Positions 1 through 6,353 of a DNA stretch of 11,789 nt are shown here, in pieces; position 1 is the first letter of the stretch; the number at the start of each line of letters is the position of its first letter. Below the pieces are notes generated by a model. The model did no database searches and was not told the origin of the DNA. It worked only from the letters and a program-made list of their open reading frames with translations. The position numbers and the translations under genes were made by a program. This stretch comes from an uncultured Candidatus Melainabacteria bacterium (lineage in GTDB: Bacteria; Cyanobacteriota; Vampirovibrionia; Gastranaerophilales; Gastranaerophilaceae): positions 1-11,789 of the forward strand of contig CAKVJR010000044.1 in assembly GCA_934754855.1 (NCBI GenBank), written 5' to 3'.

Positions 1-323
1 GCATTACACCATACGCAAGGGTTTGGGGTTCTTCCCTCGAGGTATTCTTTTTTAAAATTGTCCAAAACAATTCTTTCATATTTTTCCGCACAATCGAAAA
101 CGTAGTAAGGAATACCGATTTGTTCCGCAATTTTGCGTGCTTCTTCAATGTCTTCTTTTTCGTCAGGACCATAGCAAGCACCCTTGTGACCCTCTTTCAG
201 GGCAATTCCGTCTTTACCCCAAATAGCCATTGTTGCACCGATTACTTCGTGACCTTGTTGTTTTAATATTAATGCGGCAACCGAAGAATCTACACCGCCC
301 GATAATCCTACTAAATATTTCAT
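1..323 (-). CDS. mnmA: tRNA-specific 2-thiouridylase MnmA (5' part, cut by window edge)
   Basis: MnmA adenylates U34 of the wobble position in tRNA-Lys, -Glu and -Gln and inserts sulfur to give 2-thiouridine; it is cytoplasmic. The first 107 residues are visible. They start MKYLVGLSGGVDSS, where SGGVDSS (residues 8-14) is the PP-loop ATP-binding motif. The stretch around residues 50-60 (ACYGPDEKEDIEEAR) is the usual Cys-containing segment. TPNPCVWCN (residues 99-107) carries the catalytic Cys103. The second catalytic Cys and the C-terminal barrel lie outside the window. The ATG at 321-323 is preceded by AGGAG (331-335) at good spacing, and a promoter sits just upstream. The family assignment is secure; whether the gene is intact cannot be judged here. 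Confidence 0.95.
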   Translation of the reverse strand, partial: MKYLVGLSGGVDSSVAALILKQQGHEVIGATMAIWGKDGIALKEGHKGACYGPDEKEDIEEARKIAEQIGIPYYVFDCAEKYERIVLDNFKKEYLEGRTPNPCVWCN

Positions 324-345
324 TTTTTTGCTCCTGTATGAAAAA

Positions 346-375
346 ATTATACACAAAAGAAAATTCACAAATCAA
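346..375 (-). promoter_or_regulatory. sigma70-type promoter for mnmA
   Basis: Read on the minus strand, TTGATT (370-375) and TATAAT (346-351) are separated by 18 bp. The predicted start of transcription near 339 gives a leader of about 16 nt that contains the AGGAG at 331-335. mnmA can therefore be expressed independently of the hydrolase gene that ends 90 bp upstream. Confidence 0.6.
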
Positions 376-413
376 TATTTTTTTCAAATCCAAAAAAAAC
401 ACCGCAAAACAAT

Positions 414-1136
414 CTATTCGCCAAACAACCACGAGCCGCAAACTTCGACAAATTTATCTTTTTCGGCAAGAAACAAATCTTCAGCGTGATTGCAATTCTT
501 GAAAAGTTCGTATTTTTTCCTGCAAACCGCTTTTTCAAACAATCTTTCCGTATGCCAAGGATAAACCGTGGGGTCGTTTTCCCCCGCAATAAACAGTGTC
601 GGACACTTAACTTTTTCAACGACATCAATCGGTTTAATTTTCCGCAAAATACGTGCCGACGGACGAATTGAAAGCCATCGTTTCATCTCTGCTTTTTTTA
701 ATGTCGGAATCCATGCTTCTTTTTTCCAAAAATGATTTTCTATTTTATCAAAATCACAAGCAGGACTGACAGCAACAATTTTATCAATCGAACTCGATTT
801 ACTGCCATACAAAATCGCCAAAGATGCTCCCAATGAAAAGCCCATAAGGTAAATTTGTGAATACTGTTTACGAGCATAATTCACAACTGCACGAATGTCC
901 AAAAGTTCCCAAGTCGTAAATGAATAAAACCCGCCGCTTTTTCCATGCCCACGAAAATCCATTCCGATAACATCACTCGCAAGCCCGAAAGTTTTGCACA
1001 TTTCGAGGAAACAATCGCTATCTTTTGTCATAAACCAACCGGGCATAAAAATCAGAACTCTGTCGAAGCCGTTTTGGTAATGATTTATTGCAATTTCGAC
1101 GTTATCTTTTGTTTTTAACTTTGTTTCAATGAGCAT
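414..1136 (-). CDS. alpha/beta hydrolase (esterase/lipase-like)
   Basis: A 240-residue alpha/beta-hydrolase-fold protein, probably a cytoplasmic serine esterase or lipase-like enzyme of unknown substrate. Visible landmarks are the oxyanion-region loop MPGW (31-34), DFRGHGKSGG (60-69), and the nucleophile elbow GFSLGAS (99-105) with Ser101. Asp188 in GENDPT and His217 in NCNHAED complete a full catalytic triad. There is no signal peptide. I chose the ATG at 1134-1136 because AAAGG (1143-1147) lies about 6 nt upstream and the predicted transcript starts near 1153. A TTG five codons earlier (1151) would leave no leader. The family is clear, but substrate and pathway are not. The neighbours (mnmA, dnaK) have their own signals, so they say little about its function. 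Confidence 0.85.
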   Translation of the reverse strand: MLIETKLKTKDNVEIAINHYQNGFDRVLIFMPGWFMTKDSDCFLEMCKTFGLASDVIGMDFRGHGKSGGFYSFTTWELLDIRAVVNYARKQYSQIYLMGFSLGASLAILYGSKSSSIDKIVAVSPACDFDKIENHFWKKEAWIPTLKKAEMKRWLSIRPSARILRKIKPIDVVEKVKCPTLFIAGENDPTVYPWHTERLFEKAVCRKKYELFKNCNHAEDLFLAEKDKFVEVCGSWLFGE

Positions 1137-1159
1137 TTTCGACCTTTGCAATTTTTTTC

Positions 1160-1187
1160 ATTATAACTTATTTCCGAAAATTGGCAA
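1160..1187 (-). promoter_or_regulatory. sigma70-type promoter for the alpha/beta hydrolase
   Basis: On the minus strand TTGCCA (1182-1187) and TATAAT (1160-1165) are 16 bp apart. The expected transcript start near 1153 leaves a leader of about 17 nt containing the AAAGG site. The -35 box begins immediately after the T-run of the dnaK terminator, a very compact arrangement. Confidence 0.6.
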
Positions 1188-1188
1188 T

Positions 1189-1215
1189 AAAAAAGGCGGG
1201 AATGAACTTCCCGCC
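1189..1215 (-). terminator. rho-independent terminator of dnaK
   Basis: Read on the minus strand, a perfect 8-bp stem GGCGGGAA/TTCCCGCC (1195-1202 with 1208-1215) closes a 5-nt loop and is followed by six T (1189-1194). It begins about 20 bp after the dnaK stop codon. Confidence 0.9.
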
Positions 1216-1235
1216 CGAAAAACAACAATAGTGAA

Positions 1236-3077
1236 CTATTCTTTTGTATATTCAGCATCGATAACATCGTCATCATTGTTATTTGATGAATTGTTATTTG
1301 CATTATTTTCAGCACCGCCGTTTTGTTGTTGTTCTTCTTGTTGAACTTGGCTGTATGCTGCTGAAGAAATAGCGTACATTGTTTGTTGTAAGTCTTCTGT
1401 CAATTTCTTGATTTCGTCAACAGGTTTGTTTGTTTTCAAGGCTTCTTCAAGAGTTTTCTTTTGTTCTTCAAGTTTAGTCTTGTCGCTGTCAGCAATTTTG
1501 CCTTCAAAATCTTTAACGATTCTGTCTGCTGAAGAAAGCATACTGTTTGCACTATTTCTGATTTCTGCTTCTTCTTTGTGCTTTTTATCTTCTTCAGCGT
1601 TTGCTTCTGCTTCTTTAACCATTCTGTCGATATCTTTTTCATCAAGATTTGATGAATTTGTGATGGTAATTTTTTGTTCCTTGCCTGTTGCTTTATCTTT
1701 TGCAGAAACATTAACAATACCGTTAGCATCGATATCAAATGTAACTTCGATTTGCGGAATGCCTCTCATAGCGGGAGCAATACCGTCAAGTCTGAACATA
1801 CCCAATGATTTGTTATCTTTAGCCATCGGACGTTCACCTTGGCAAACGTGAATATCTACAGCTGTTTGGTTATTTTCCGCAGTTGAGAAAACTTGTGATT
1901 TAGAAACAGGGATTGTAGTGTTTCTCGGAACCAACGGAGTCAAAACACCGCCCAATGTTTCAATACCCAATGTCAACGGAGTAACATCAAGGAGGACGAT
2001 ATCTTTAACTTCACCTGCGAGGACACCTGCTTGAATAGCAGCACCGACTGCAACTACTTCATCAGGGTTTACTGTTTGGTTAGGTTCTTTACCGGTGTAT
2101 TCTTTAACCAATTGTTGAACTGCTGGGATACGTGACGAACCACCGACCAATACAACTTCGTTGATTTCTGATTTTGAAATGCCTGCATCTTTAATTGCTT
2201 GTTCAACAGGTTTTTTACATCTTTCGAGCAAATCGTGTGACAAATCTTCAAATTTTGCTCTTGTAAGGTTAACGTCTAAGTGTTTAGGACCGTTAGCATC
2301 AGCCGTGATGAACGGTAAGTTGATGTTTGTTTCAACAACTGATGACAATTCGCATTTTGCTTTTTCTGCTGCTTCTTTCAAACGTTGCATTGCTTGTTTA
2401 TCGTTTGAAAGGTCAATACCTTCTTGTTTTTTAAATTCATCAACCAACCAGTCAATGATTTTCTTATCGAAGTCATCACCACCCAAGTGAGTATCACCTG
2501 ATGTTGAAAGAACTTCGTGAACACCGTCGCCGATTTCAAGGATTGATACATCGAATGTACCACCACCTAAGTCGAATACCAAAACTTTTTCAGAATTATC
2601 TTTTTCAAGACCGTAAGCCAACGCTGCTGCTGTCGGTTCGTTTACGATTCTGAGAACGTCCAAACCTGCGATTTTACCTGCATCTTTAGTTGCTTGACGT
2701 TGTGCGTCGTTGAAGTATGCAGGAACTGTGATTACGGCAGATGTAACTTTTTCTCCGAGGTATGCTGATGCATCGTCTGCCAATTTTCTCAAAATCATTG
2801 CTGAAATTTCTTGCGGAGTATAATCTTTTCCGTCGATATTCTTTCTGTAATTTTCGCCCATGTGTCTTTTGATTGAAGCGATTGTTTTATCAGGGTTCAA
2901 AATTGCCTGACGTTTTGCAAGTTGACCAACCAATTTTTCACCTGTTTTTGAAAAACCTACGATAGACGGGGTTGTTCTTGAACCTTCCGAGTTTGCGATG
3001 ACGGTCGGTTTACCGCCTTCCATAACTGCGACTACCGAGTTCGTTGTACCTAAGTCGATACCAATAGTTTTAGCCAT
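1236..3077 (-). CDS. dnaK: molecular chaperone DnaK (Hsp70)
   Basis: DnaK is the cytoplasmic ATP-dependent Hsp70 chaperone, working with DnaJ and GrpE. This 613-residue protein is full length for the family. The N-terminal ATPase domain opens with GIDLGTTNS (about 6-14). It contains VFDLGGGTFDVS (about 167-178) and GDTHLGGDDFD (about 193-203), which includes the usual threonine. VVLVGGSSRIPAVQ lies near 307-320. The interdomain linker VLLDVTPLTLG (about 360-370) leads into the substrate-binding beta domain and a helical lid. The C-terminus is a Gln/Asn-rich tail ending in VIDAEYTKE. The ATG at 3075-3077 follows GGAGA at about 6 nt. grpE and dnaJ are not adjacent, and I find no CIRCE element upstream, so HrcA control is not indicated locally. 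Confidence 0.98.
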   Translation of the reverse strand: MAKTIGIDLGTTNSVVAVMEGGKPTVIANSEGSRTTPSIVGFSKTGEKLVGQLAKRQAILNPDKTIASIKRHMGENYRKNIDGKDYTPQEISAMILRKLADDASAYLGEKVTSAVITVPAYFNDAQRQATKDAGKIAGLDVLRIVNEPTAAALAYGLEKDNSEKVLVFDLGGGTFDVSILEIGDGVHEVLSTSGDTHLGGDDFDKKIIDWLVDEFKKQEGIDLSNDKQAMQRLKEAAEKAKCELSSVVETNINLPFITADANGPKHLDVNLTRAKFEDLSHDLLERCKKPVEQAIKDAGISKSEINEVVLVGGSSRIPAVQQLVKEYTGKEPNQTVNPDEVVAVGAAIQAGVLAGEVKDIVLLDVTPLTLGIETLGGVLTPLVPRNTTIPVSKSQVFSTAENNQTAVDIHVCQGERPMAKDNKSLGMFRLDGIAPAMRGIPQIEVTFDIDANGIVNVSAKDKATGKEQKITITNSSNLDEKDIDRMVKEAEANAEEDKKHKEEAEIRNSANSMLSSADRIVKDFEGKIADSDKTKLEEQKKTLEEALKTNKPVDEIKKLTEDLQQTMYAISSAAYSQVQQEEQQQNGGAENNANNNSSNNNDDDVIDAEYTKE

Positions 3078-3119
3078 TTTTTATCTCCAATTCTTATTTT
3101 TCTTCTTTTCTATATTTTT

Positions 3120-3128
3120 GTTATATCA
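3120..3128 (-). promoter_or_regulatory. extended -10 promoter element for dnaK
   Basis: The minus strand reads TGATATAAC, a TGN-extended -10 element (TATAAC, 3120-3125). It lies about 43 bp upstream of the dnaK ATG. The matching -35 region is only AT-rich, without a good TTGACA-like box. No CIRCE inverted repeat or sigma32-like sequence is evident in the 150-bp divergent gap. Confidence 0.4.
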
Positions 3129-3172
3129 CCTGTTTTTCAAATTATTAAAAAAATACACAAAAAATTAATATT

Positions 3173-3201
3173 TTGAGGTGCGATTTTTTTCGTGATATAA
3201 T
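3173..3201 (+). promoter_or_regulatory. strong sigma70-type promoter for the SGNH hydrolase gene
   Basis: TTGAGG (3173-3178) and a perfect TATAAT (3196-3201) are 17 bp apart, and TGA directly before the -10 makes it an extended -10. Transcription should start near 3208. This places the in-frame TTG at 3205 outside the message and supports the ATG at 3229 as the start. It is divergent to the dnaK promoter. Confidence 0.7.
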
Positions 3202-3228
3202 TTTTTGACTGAAATAAGCGGATTTTCA

Positions 3229-4161
3229 ATGAAAAAAACTTTCTTTATTATTGCTGTAAATTTAATTTTATTGATTTTTGTCGGATTTTTAGCGGAATGC
3301 GGCAGTTTTTACATTATCCGCAAAATATGGTGCTATCCGAACAATCGGTTTATTTTGGACTATAAATTTATTCTGAAGAAAAAAGATAAACTCATGCAAG
3401 ATACAGATGAGGTTTTTTATAAATTTCAAGGCTCCAAAAACAAAAGTCCGATAGTGCTTTTGGGCTGTTCTTATACCGAAGGTTTTTCTTTAAAAAGAGA
3501 GGAAACTTTTTCGGCAAACCTTTCCAAAAATACGGGACGAACCGTTTACAGTTACGGTCTTGGCGGCGGAAGCATGGCGACTGTATTAACCCAACTTCAA
3601 TCGAAAGATTTTTTGAAACAAATTCCTCAAAATACGGAATATTTTATATATACGTACATAATCGACCACAACAAAAGATGCCACGAACGTTCTTTGGGAT
3701 GGGAGAATGATGTATTGTTGGATTTATACAGAGTTAACGACAAACAGGGCATCGAGAAAGTTCCTTGCGGCAAAGTTTGTTGTTTCATAAATTCAACGGC
3801 AACAGGCAGATTGTATCGAATGACATTAGGCCAATATTTGGCGAAATCGGGTGATTTTTCACTCCCCGCCGCTATTATCGGAGAAATTTCAAATATTTTG
3901 AAAACAAATTTTCCAAAATCAAAATTCGCAATTTTAGTATATGACGACGATACCGACATCATTCACTTGCCGTTGGATTTCGAGGAACAAAAAATGAATG
4001 AAATCGGAGAAAAGAACGATATAAAAATTTTATACACAAAAAAAATGTCAATCGGGGAGGAAATTTTGGACGGAAAATACAGAGCATCAGACGATGTTCA
4101 CCCGTCGGGCGAAGCGTGGAGAAAACTTGTTCCCGATATTATCAAAGAGTTAAATCTTTAG
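3229..4161 (+). CDS. membrane-anchored SGNH/GDSL-family hydrolase
   Basis: A 310-residue protein with an N-terminal hydrophobic segment (about residues 4-22). This is probably an uncleaved anchor or signal, so the catalytic part should lie outside the cytoplasmic membrane. After it come SGNH-type blocks: LLGCSYTEG (77-85) with candidate nucleophile Ser81, a glycine-rich block II YSYGLGGGS (107-115), and a C-terminal DDVHP (288-292) giving Asp288-x-x-His291. The block III Asn is not in a classic GxND motif; Asn148 in IDHNKR is a possible stand-in. SGNH enzymes commonly remove O-acetyl or other acyl groups from glycans. The start is the ATG at 3229, chosen from the promoter position; the Shine-Dalgarno site is weak (AGCGGA). 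nanE follows 48 bp later from its own promoter, so a link to amino-sugar salvage is possible but unproven. Confidence 0.7.
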   Translation: MKKTFFIIAVNLILLIFVGFLAECGSFYIIRKIWCYPNNRFILDYKFILKKKDKLMQDTDEVFYKFQGSKNKSPIVLLGCSYTEGFSLKREETFSANLSKNTGRTVYSYGLGGGSMATVLTQLQSKDFLKQIPQNTEYFIYTYIIDHNKRCHERSLGWENDVLLDLYRVNDKQGIEKVPCGKVCCFINSTATGRLYRMTLGQYLAKSGDFSLPAAIIGEISNILKTNFPKSKFAILVYDDDTDIIHLPLDFEEQKMNEIGEKNDIKILYTKKMSIGEEILDGKYRASDDVHPSGEAWRKLVPDIIKELNL

Positions 4162-4170
4162 AAAATACAC

Positions 4171-4199
4171 TTGAAGTCCAAATCGATTAAGGTTATAAT
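4171..4199 (+). promoter_or_regulatory. sigma70-type promoter for nanE, giving a near-leaderless mRNA
   Basis: TTGAAG (4171-4176) and a perfect TATAAT (4194-4199) are separated by 17 bp. The expected transcript start (about 4206) is only about 4 nt before the nanE ATG at 4210, so no Shine-Dalgarno site would be present in the message. The only purine-rich word upstream, AAGG at 4189-4192, lies inside the promoter. Confidence 0.65.
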
Positions 4200-4209
4200 T
4201 TAACCAACG

Positions 4210-4896
4210 ATGAAAATTATAGATAAAATTAAAAATTCTATTATAATTTCAGTTCAAGCAATGCCTAATGAGCCTTTGTATCAGGAAGAATGCATAAATG
4301 CAATGATACAATCGGTTTTGATGGGTGGTGCGAAAGCCTTGCGACTTGCGGGTGCAAGAGATATTAAAAACGCAAAAAGATTTTCTGACGTTCCGATTAT
4401 CGGGCTGACAAAACCCAAGGTCATTCCAAAAAATTGGAAACAAATTGTTTATATTACCCCCGGAATGAAAGAAATTTCGGAGTTAATTTCCGCAGGTGCC
4501 GACATTATTGCGATGGACGGAACTTCCCGTCCGAGAGGAAACGACAATCTTCGCAAATTGGTAAAATATGTCGCAATGCACAAAAAAGCCTCAATGGCAG
4601 ATATTTCAACTCTGTCAGAAGCAGTTGCAGCAAGGGCTTTGGGCTTTGATATAATTTCAACAACATTATCGGGATATACCCAAAATTCCCCCGCCCCAAC
4701 GGACGAACCCGATTTTAAACTCCTCGAAAGAGCCGCAAAAATCTTGGATTGCCCGATTGTTTTAGAGGGAAGAATTTGGACACCCGATCAGGTCAAAAAA
4801 GCGTTCGACTTAGGGGCTCACGCTGTCGTAATCGGTTCGGCAATTACCCGCCCGCAACTGATTGTAAAAAGATTTTACACAAAAAGTAAACCATAA
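4210..4896 (+). CDS. nanE: N-acetylmannosamine-6-phosphate 2-epimerase NanE
   Basis: NanE interconverts ManNAc-6-phosphate and GlcNAc-6-phosphate, a cytoplasmic step of sialic acid and ManNAc catabolism. The 228-residue length is normal for this TIM-barrel family. The N-terminal strand IIISVQAMPNEPLY (11-24) matches the family's 'VSCQA..GEPL' opening, so the start at 4210 is needed despite the lack of a Shine-Dalgarno site. IGLTK (64-68) supplies the catalytic Lys68, and LEGRI (185-189) supplies Glu186, the second catalytic residue. IAMDGTSRPR (100-109) and VVIGSAITRP (207-216) form the phosphate-binding and barrel-end motifs. The ROK kinase gene follows after 37 bp, so the two probably form an operon. 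No nanA lyase, nagA/nagB or sialate transporter is in the window. Confidence in the family is high. Confidence 0.92.
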   Translation: MKIIDKIKNSIIISVQAMPNEPLYQEECINAMIQSVLMGGAKALRLAGARDIKNAKRFSDVPIIGLTKPKVIPKNWKQIVYITPGMKEISELISAGADIIAMDGTSRPRGNDNLRKLVKYVAMHKKASMADISTLSEAVAARALGFDIISTTLSGYTQNSPAPTDEPDFKLLERAAKILDCPIVLEGRIWTPDQVKKAFDLGAHAVVIGSAITRPQLIVKRFYTKSKP

Positions 4897-4933
4897 TTAG
4901 TTATTAGTTCAACAAACAACAAAGGAGATACAA

Positions 4934-5854
4934 ATGAAAAAGGCACTCGGGATTGACGTCGGCGGAACGAAAATCAGTTACGCAATCATTGACGAAAACG
5001 GCGAATTTGTAAATAAAATTAAAAAAGTTCCAACTCCAAAAACCTTGGAAGAATTGAAAGAAACTTTCCAAAACATCGTAACGGAAAACGAAAAAGACGT
5101 TGACTATATTGCATTTGCAACTGCCGGTGCTATCAATCTCCAAAATACAAAAGTTGAATCTTGCTCTCCGAACTTGCCCGACGGATATAATACAATTGAA
5201 TTTACAAAATTCAGTAAAAAACCCGTTTATGTTGAAAACGACGCAAATGCAGCAGCATGGGCAGAATATAAAGTCGGTGCCGCAAAAGGTTATGATAACA
5301 ACGTAATGGTAACATTGGGAACAGGTATCGGCGGCGGCATCATTATCAACGGCGAAATGCTCCGTGGTAAATCGGGTCGTGCGGGTGAAATCGGTCACAT
5401 CAAAATTTTCCCCGATAAAAGACGTAAATGTAACTGCGGAACTTACGACTGTTGGGAAGCATACGGCTCAGGTACGGGTTTGGGACGTTCTTTCAAAGAA
5501 GAAGCACTCAAAAACCCTGTTTCCGTCGCAACAGAAGGCAAAAAAATCGACGATTTGACAACTTACGACTTAATTGACGGCTTCAAAAGAAACGACGAAC
5601 TCTGCGTAAAAGTTATGGATATGTGGCATAACCAAATCATCACTGGTATGGTTACATTGAATAATATTTTCGATACAGAAATCTTTGTTATTTCAGGCGG
5701 CATGGGAGAATTCATCAATACAAAAACTATTGAAGACGAACTTAACAGACAAACTATCGTATCTCCCGCAAAAGTTGTCCTCGCAACAACAGGCAATAAC
5801 GCAGGTATGCTCGGCTGTGCATTGCTCGCAATTGATACATTTAAAAAGAAATAG
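4934..5854 (+). CDS. ROK-family sugar kinase (likely ManNAc kinase or glucokinase)
   Basis: ROK kinases phosphorylate free sugars at the 6-hydroxyl using ATP in the cytoplasm. The 306 residues show the full family pattern. There is an ATP-binding GIDVGGTK (6-13), ENDANAAAWAEY (101-112) with catalytic Asp103, and LGTGIGGGI (128-136). The ROK signature GRAGEIGH (148-155) follows, with the zinc site His155 plus CNCGTYDC (Cys166, Cys168, Cys173) and WEAYGSG. The ATG at 4934 has an excellent Shine-Dalgarno AAAGGAG (4921-4927). Being 37 bp downstream of nanE with no promoter or terminator between, it is probably co-transcribed. The pairing suggests N-acetylmannosamine as substrate (NanK role). Glucose or GlcNAc cannot be excluded, since substrate choice in ROK proteins is not readable from these motifs. 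Confidence 0.9.
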   Translation: MKKALGIDVGGTKISYAIIDENGEFVNKIKKVPTPKTLEELKETFQNIVTENEKDVDYIAFATAGAINLQNTKVESCSPNLPDGYNTIEFTKFSKKPVYVENDANAAAWAEYKVGAAKGYDNNVMVTLGTGIGGGIIINGEMLRGKSGRAGEIGHIKIFPDKRRKCNCGTYDCWEAYGSGTGLGRSFKEEALKNPVSVATEGKKIDDLTTYDLIDGFKRNDELCVKVMDMWHNQIITGMVTLNNIFDTEIFVISGGMGEFINTKTIEDELNRQTIVSPAKVVLATTGNNAGMLGCALLAIDTFKKK

Positions 5855-5863
5855 GAAGATTTT

Positions 5864-5957
5864 TTAAAACATTAAAAGTTTTAAAAGTCTTAAAGAACCT
5901 AAAGTTCTAAAAGGATTAAAAGAAAAGAACTAAAAAGGTCTAAAAATGTTTAAAAGG
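5864..5957 (+). repeat. degenerate short tandem array of YTAAAAG words, about 9-bp period
   Basis: Ten copies of a YTAAA(A)(A)G-like word begin near 5864, 5872, 5881, 5890, 5899, 5907, 5916, 5930, 5940 and 5950, so the period is 8-10 bp with one 14-bp step. Four consecutive units from 5872 are exactly 9 bp apart. The words differ at the other positions, and AGAAC/GTTCT (5894-5898 with 5904-5908) forms a small hairpin inside. The array starts 10 bp after the ROK stop codon and runs directly into the terminator, so it would be transcribed as the 3' untranslated region. It contains no open reading frame of note. Confidence 0.6.
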
Positions 5958-5984
5958 GGCGAACCGCAAGGCTCGCCTTTTTTT
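5958..5984 (+). terminator. rho-independent terminator of the nanE-ROK unit
   Basis: An 8-position stem GGCGAACC/GGCTCGCC (5958-5965 with 5970-5977; one A-C mismatch) closes a GCAA tetraloop and is followed by seven T (5978-5984). The tRNA-Glu terminator at the right edge uses the same GCAA loop and adjacent CC/GG pairs. Confidence 0.88.
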
Positions 5985-6070
5985 GTTGAAAAGTTTTCAC
6001 GCCTACCAATAGAATTATTGTCATTCTGAGCCTGTAAGGCGAAGAATCTATATAAATATAATTAAAACAG

Positions 6071-6097
6071 ATATTTCGAGGACAAGCCCCTCAATAT
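6071..6097. repeat. small hairpin inside the intergenic element
   Basis: ATATT (6071-6075) pairs with AATAT (6093-6097) and GAGG (6078-6081) with CCTC (6089-6092), with two unpaired bases on the left side. The AAGCCCCTC arm (6084-6092) is also nearly complementary to GAGGGCTT at 6211-6218. Confidence 0.4.
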
Positions 6098-6166
6098 GAC
6101 GATAAATGTTGATGTTTTAAGAGGTAATCGCCATTGCAAAAGTGTAGGGTTCAGGCGACAAATACT

Positions 6167-6195
6167 GTTCCTCATTCACAGTCATTGCGAGGAAC
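6167..6195. repeat. hairpin with perfect 7-bp stem inside the intergenic element
   Basis: GTTCCTC (6167-6173) is the exact reverse complement of GAGGAAC (6189-6195), with a 15-nt loop. The right arm belongs to the GTCATTGCGAGGAAC word starting at 6181. Confidence 0.5.
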
Positions 6196-6228
6196 AAACG
6201 AGCAGAGTGCGAGGGCTTGGCGATGACA
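6181..6228. repeat. GTCATTGCGAGG-type palindromic unit
   Basis: GTCATTGC (6181-6188) pairs with GCGATGAC (6221-6228) through seven Watson-Crick pairs and one G-T wobble, enclosing a purine-rich middle. It shares the leading GTCATT and the trailing ATGAC with the outer ends of the 6020-6299 element, which suggests related units. Confidence 0.5.
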
Positions 6229-6353
6229 AGATTTGCAAATTATTTTTTTGTTAAATCAATAAAATAGATTCTTCGGTTTTTACAAAACTTCAGAATGACG
6301 GTAAATTCGTAGTTATGACAATGAATGCTATCAGTGAGATAAAACAAAACCTG

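Larger units (their letters stand above)
6020..6299. repeat. 280-bp inverted-repeat intergenic element (REP/MITE-like)
   Basis: The ends are two-part inverted repeats. GTCATTCTGA (6020-6029) pairs with TCAGAATGAC (6290-6299), and CGAAGAATCTA (6040-6050) pairs with TAGATTCTTCG (6265-6275). The two parts are separated by 10 nt on the left and 14 nt on the right. Similar 'GTCATTCTGAG...GAAGAATCT' and 'GTCATTGCGAGG' words are known as dispersed intergenic palindromes in several bacterial genomes. Inside are smaller hairpins at 6071-6097, 6167-6195 and 6181-6228. There is no transposase and no convincing gene, so this is at most a non-autonomous or eroded element. Whether it recurs in this genome cannot be seen from one window. 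Confidence 0.6.

Noticed and set aside
1408..1851. Plus-strand open frame of 147 codons opposite dnaK
   Set aside because: It is a serine/leucine-rich mirror of the DnaK coding sequence with no start signals; dnaK on the other strand is unmistakable.
3078..3172. CIRCE (HrcA operator) upstream of dnaK
   Set aside because: I looked for TTAGCACTC/GAGTGCTAA arms on both strands and found nothing similar.
3627..3962. Minus-strand open frame inside the SGNH hydrolase gene
   Set aside because: It is antisense to a gene with a strong promoter and recognisable motifs, and shows no domain or ribosome site of its own.
4904..5398. Long open frame (164 codons) on the minus strand opposite the ROK gene
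   Set aside because: It lies antisense to conserved ROK motifs, has no Shine-Dalgarno site, and encodes a Phe/Cys-rich sequence typical of a shadow frame.
5864..6299. CRISPR array
   Set aside because: The repeated words are only about 7 bp with no uniform 28-37 bp repeats or spacers, and the larger palindromes are not tandem.
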